DNA from: JADCRZ01 sp031399065 | GTDB taxonomy: Bacteria; Bacteroidota; Bacteroidia; Chitinophagales; Chitinophagaceae | Assembly (NCBI GenBank): GCA_031399065.1 | Contig: JANNOM010000048.1 | Coordinates: 186,001 to 250,000 of the forward strand | Reading direction: 5' to 3' | DNA length: 64,000 nucleotides | Shown: one piece after another, positions 63,412 through 64,000 of the stretch | Layout: the number at the start of each line of letters is the position of its first letter | How positions within the stretch are numbered: the first letter of the stretch is position 1 | Notes under the pieces: generated by a model | The model's input: only the letters and a program-made list of their open reading frames with translations | Databases searched by the model: none | What the model was told of the DNA's origin: nothing | Program-made: the position numbers and the translations under genes

Positions 63412-64000
63412 ATGAATTTCAAGCGTAAGGCCGTACTCCTATCCGTATTAAGCGGAATAACGTTTTTCCCATCTCATGTTTCTTCCCAAACTACCCATTT
63501 CCGCAGAAAAGGGGAATTTTACCTCTCCTGGGGTTATAATACCGAGTGGTACACCCCGAGCAAGATTAACATCGTGCAGCCCGAACTGGGTAACGACTAT
63601 GCGTTCAGAAGGGTAAAAGGAAACGACCGACCGGGATGGGATAAAAAGCTGCTTTCCGTCCCTATCACCATTCCCCAATACAGTTACCGGATCGGTTATA
63701 TGTTTAATGATAAGCAAGACCTGGGAGTGGAAATCAATTTCGACCACACCAAATTCATTTTTTCCGATGGCCCTGTAAATATTAAAGGTACCCTGAATAA
63801 TAAAAGTGTGGACAGCACAGTAAATTTCAACAGTGCAAACGGGTTTTATTATTATCTGAATAATGGTGCCAATTTTCTTCTTTTTAACGTCGTAAAGCGC
63901 TGGCATTGGTATTCTGGTAAAAACGATCAGGTAAAGATGGATATCCTGGGGAAGGCAGGTATAGGCCCGGTAATTCCCCACGTGGAAAACAGCTTTTTCG
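63412..64000 (+). CDS. Outer-membrane beta-barrel protein, 3'-truncated by window
   Basis: A frame starting at the ATG at 63412 stays open to the window end, giving 196 residues. It has a signal peptide (MNFKRKAVLLSVLSGITFF, cleavage near SSQT), then alternating hydrophobic and polar residues typical of an outer-membrane barrel (EFYLSWGYNTEWYTPS, QYSYRIGYMFNDKQDLGVEI, FYYYLNNGANFLLFNVV). The C-terminal part is cut off. No specific family is recognised. It is divergent from the esterase gene across 249 bp that show no clear element. Confidence 0.75.
   Translation, partial: MNFKRKAVLLSVLSGITFFPSHVSSQTTHFRRKGEFYLSWGYNTEWYTPSKINIVQPELGNDYAFRRVKGNDRPGWDKKLLSVPITIPQYSYRIGYMFNDKQDLGVEINFDHTKFIFSDGPVNIKGTLNNKSVDSTVNFNSANGFYYYLNNGANFLLFNVVKRWHWYSGKNDQVKMDILGKAGIGPVIPHVENSFF

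Noticed and set aside
1..64000. Insertion sequences, integrases or phage genes
   Set aside because: No transposase, integrase or phage structural motif was found on either strand.

Overview
This window comes from a member of the Bacteroidetes, most likely a soil or plant-associated Chitinophagaceae relative. That placement is inference from content: a SusC/SusD pair behind an ECF sigma factor and FecR anti-sigma factor, a type IX secretion tail, LacI-controlled pectin genes, starts without Shine-Dalgarno sequences, and -7 boxes of the TAnnTTTG type. No insertion sequence, phage gene, rRNA or CRISPR array is visible.

Layout. (1) 1-6268, plus strand: the end of a pectin/rhamnogalacturonan locus with a GH28 enzyme (cut by the window start), a GH105 unsaturated-uronyl hydrolase, a large unrecognised lipoprotein with a CARDB-like tail, and a LacI regulator. 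(2) 6509-19973, plus strand: a tightly packed amino-sugar locus with a GH20 hexosaminidase, a six-hairpin glycosidase-like protein, a TonB receptor, a divergent NagB-like protein, two PhyH-type Fe(II) dioxygenases, MurQ, two MFS transporters and a sugar isomerase/epimerase. No kinase or deacetylase is present, and the NagB-like protein has lost its phosphate loop. This is the best candidate for an undescribed pathway. (3) 20258-25056, minus strand: a galactofuranose-type cell-surface sugar cluster (two GH1-like proteins, Glf, a glycosyltransferase). (4) 25153-34226: housekeeping and stress genes (YciF-like, RtcB, an AAA ATPase, SelO, an M23 lipoprotein, a TPR protein) plus a 29-residue Cys-rich peptide gene.

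(5) 34439-41431: a 1912-residue soluble hybrid histidine kinase carrying nine 92-residue double-HAMP repeats, GAF, kinase core and three receiver domains, followed by a second receiver-kinase. (6) 41729-53888: mixed genes including a dipeptide epimerase, a cupin-type hydroxylase, a KorB without KorA, a histone-like Lys-rich protein, an RRM protein, an acyl-CoA dehydrogenase with a MarR regulator, a GT2, an orphan DppC-type permease and an Lrp regulator. Two small features stand out: a structured candidate RNA at 45939-46072, and a 35-residue membrane microprotein present as one intact and two decayed tandem copies at 48387-48710. (7) 54037-54277: a tRNA-like RNA gene whose ends match a class II, Leu-like tRNA but whose variable region is about 105 nt, followed by a very strong terminator. 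(8) 54467-61563, minus strand: a complete sigma/FecR/SusC/SusD glycan- or peptide-uptake operon, then a secreted T9SS esterase and a truncated outer-membrane protein at the right edge.

The genes work mainly as modules for harvesting plant and amino-sugar glycans (sensing, outer-membrane uptake, surface or periplasmic hydrolysis, inner-membrane import), embedded among general signalling and maintenance genes.
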